From: Heloderma charlesbogerti | Taxonomy: Eukaryota; Chordata; Lepidosauria; Squamata; Helodermatidae | DNA length: 64,000 nucleotides | Reading direction: 5' to 3' | Assembly (NCBI GenBank): GCA_026122225.1 | Contig: JANEZZ010002763.1 | Coordinates: 800,157 to 864,156, forward strand | Shown here: one piece after another, positions 62,701 through 64,000 of the stretch | Layout of the letters: the number at the start of each line of letters is the position of its first letter | Position numbering within the stretch: the first letter of the stretch is position 1 | Position numbers and translations under genes: made by a program | Notes under the pieces: generated by a model | What the model was told of the DNA's origin: nothing | Databases searched by the model: none | Seen by the model: the letters and a program-made list of their open reading frames with translations, nothing else

Positions 62701-63717
62701 TTCTTTCTTCTTCTCTCTTCCCCTCCTTTTTTCTTTTCTTCCTCTTCTTCTTCTTCTTCTTCCCTCTCTCTTTTCTTCTTCTTCTCTTGCTCTTCTTTCT
62801 TCTCTTCTTCCGTTCTTTCTCCTTCTCTCTTTCTTCCTTTTCTTCTTTTTCTCTTTCTTCCCTTCATCTTTTCTTTCTTCTTCTTCTTCTTCTTCCTTCC
62901 TCTCTTTTCTTCTTCTTCTCCTCTTCTCTCCTTTTCTCTTCTTCCTCTTTCTTCTTCTTCCTCCCTTCTTCTCTTCTTTCTTCCTCTTCTTCTTCTCTTT
63001 CTCTTCTTCTTTCCTCTCTTCTCTCTTCTCTTCTTCTTCTCTTCTCCTTCCTCTCTCTTCCTCTTATTCTCTTCTTCTTCTTCTTCTCCTCTCTTCTCTT
63101 CCTTCTCTTCCTCTTCTTCTTTCTTCTCTTCTGCTGTCTCCCTCTCTGTCTTCTTTCCTCATCCTTTCTTACTTCTGCTTCTTCCTTCTCCTTCTTCTTC
63201 TCTTCTTCTTCTTCTGCTCCTTCCCTTCTTTTCTTCTTCTTCCTCTTCTCTTCTTCGCTCCTTCTTTTCTTTCTTCTTCTTCTCTTCTCTCTTTCTCTTC
63301 CTCTCTTCTTCTCTTCTTCTTCTCCTCTTCCCCTCCTTTTCTGTCTCTTCCTCTTCTTCTTGTTCTTCTTTCTCTCCTTGTCTTCTTTTCTTCTTCTTCC
63401 CTCTTGCTTCTTCTTCATCTTTCTCTTCATCATTTCCTTCTTTTCTCTTCTTCTCCTTCTTTCTTCTTCTTCTCTTCTTCTTCCCCTCTCTCTCTTTCTT
63501 CTCTTTTCCTCTTTCTTCTTCTTTCCTCTTCTCCTCCTTTTTCTCTTCTCCTCTTCTTCTCCTCTCATCCTTTTTCTTCTTCAATCTTTTTCCTCTGATC
63601 TTCTTCTCTGTGCCTTCTTCTTCTTCTTTTTTTTTTCCTTCCTCCTTTGCCCCTCGCCTTTTCTTCCTCTTCCTCGTCTTCTTGCTTCTCCTCCTCAGTC
63701 CTCCCCCTCCCTCCATT
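59718..63717 (+). repeat. Pyrimidine-rich (TTC/TCC)n tract, about 4 kb
   Basis: Nearly pure Y sequence dominated by CTT triplets with irregular single-base gains and losses. ATC landmarks (near 60026, 60713, 62324, 62865, 63160, 63416 and 63567) match the reverse complement of the GAT landmark of the R block; CCCTTCATCTTTTC at 62861 is the clearest. The very long Arg/Glu/Lys-rich minus-strand frames, up to 1050 codons, arise because this tract lacks minus-strand stop codons. They are not proteins I would annotate. Confidence 0.9.
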
Positions 63718-63945
63718 CACATCTACATATCGCCAACCCCCACTACTCCCCTTGCCTCTCACATCCTCCGCATCCTCTTCGACCTCAAGACGTTCGCCCC
63801 CTATCGCCTGCCCCGATACCCCTGTCACCCACCCCAGATATGACCACCCTCTTCGCCCTACTGCCCCCAACCGCCCTACACAGCTCACACCCAACACCCC
63901 CCTAGTGACGCGGACACCCCAGGTCGGCCCACACTCAAACACTAC
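63718..63945. other. C-rich irregular sequence at the end of the tract
   Basis: C-rich with very few G, unlike any other part of the window (CACTACTCCCCTTGCCTCTC, CCTGTCACCCACCCCAGATA). Ordinary composition returns at about 63946 (AACAGTGGTAACTTGG). It may be low-quality consensus rather than true sequence. Confidence 0.5.
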
Positions 63946-64000
63946 CCCAAACAGTGGTAACTTGGTAAAATTTAATCTTTCAGCCTCAAATGGCTGGAAC

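Noticed and set aside
59715..62867. A 1050-codon frame on the minus strand and an overlapping 733-codon frame
   Set aside because: They consist almost only of Arg, Glu, Lys and Gly from a GAA/GGA repeat, are open in several phases at once, and lie in a tract whose sequence quality is doubtful.
62787..63905. A 372-codon Leu/Ser/Phe-rich frame that could be mistaken for a membrane protein
   Set aside because: It is the + strand reading of the CTT/TTC repeat; hydrophobicity follows from composition.
1..64000. CRISPR arrays, bacterial operons, phage or prokaryotic origins
   Set aside because: Nothing of prokaryotic character. The tandem repeats are microsatellites and minisatellites without spacer structure, and the interspersed repeats are vertebrate.

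Overview
This window looks like a repeat-rich, gene-poor stretch of a vertebrate genome, most likely from a squamate reptile (lizard or snake). That placement is an inference from the repeats: abundant CR1 and L2 LINE tails, a BovB 3' end with a perfect 12-bp target duplication, a Sauria-type SINE, tRNA-Ala-like and other tRNA-derived SINEs, 5S rRNA-headed SINEs, gypsy-type LTRs and many palindromic hAT-like and TTA/TAA-flanked MITEs. I found no intact host gene. All long open frames are either LINE or transposase remains or low-complexity translations of microsatellite.

Layout. 1-4.4 kb: LINE tails, two palindromic hAT MITEs, two copies of a repeat called X here, and a SINE. 4.7-6.3 kb: a shortened hAT transposon keeping the end of its transposase, with a CR1 inserted inside. 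6.9-7.4 kb and 25.3-25.9 kb: two related solo LTRs in opposite orientation, each with a perfect 5-bp target duplication. 8-25 kb: MITEs, CR1 and L2 tails, microsatellites, a minisatellite and nested SINEs. 26-35 kb: more MITEs, a BovB tail, a SINE broken by two DNA transposons, and a quiet stretch at 33.1-33.4 kb with possible homeodomain sites. 35.2-37.2 kb: a CR1 tail split by an antisense L2 reverse-transcriptase pseudogene. 37.6-38.1, 47.0-47.5 and 50.0-50.8 kb: further LTR-like units. 41.6-43.3 kb: a CR1 interrupted by three other retroposons. 43.4-58.6 kb: foldback elements, SINEs, MITEs and some sequence I could not assign.

58.65-63.95 kb is dominated by about 5 kb of purine/pyrimidine tract. 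About 1 kb is GGA-rich on the + strand with a roughly 170-bp higher-order repeat. After a messy junction, about 4 kb is TTC-rich on the + strand, followed by about 230 bases of unusual C-rich sequence. The Y-rich part carries reverse-complement landmarks of the GGA part. It is therefore either a real inverted expansion or an assembly/base-calling artefact.

The window reads as layers of insertions. Target-site duplications and nesting give a relative order: old LINE and X copies, then SINEs, then hAT-type MITEs. No operon-like or pathway relationship exists here. All family assignments come from recognising motifs by eye, without database searches.
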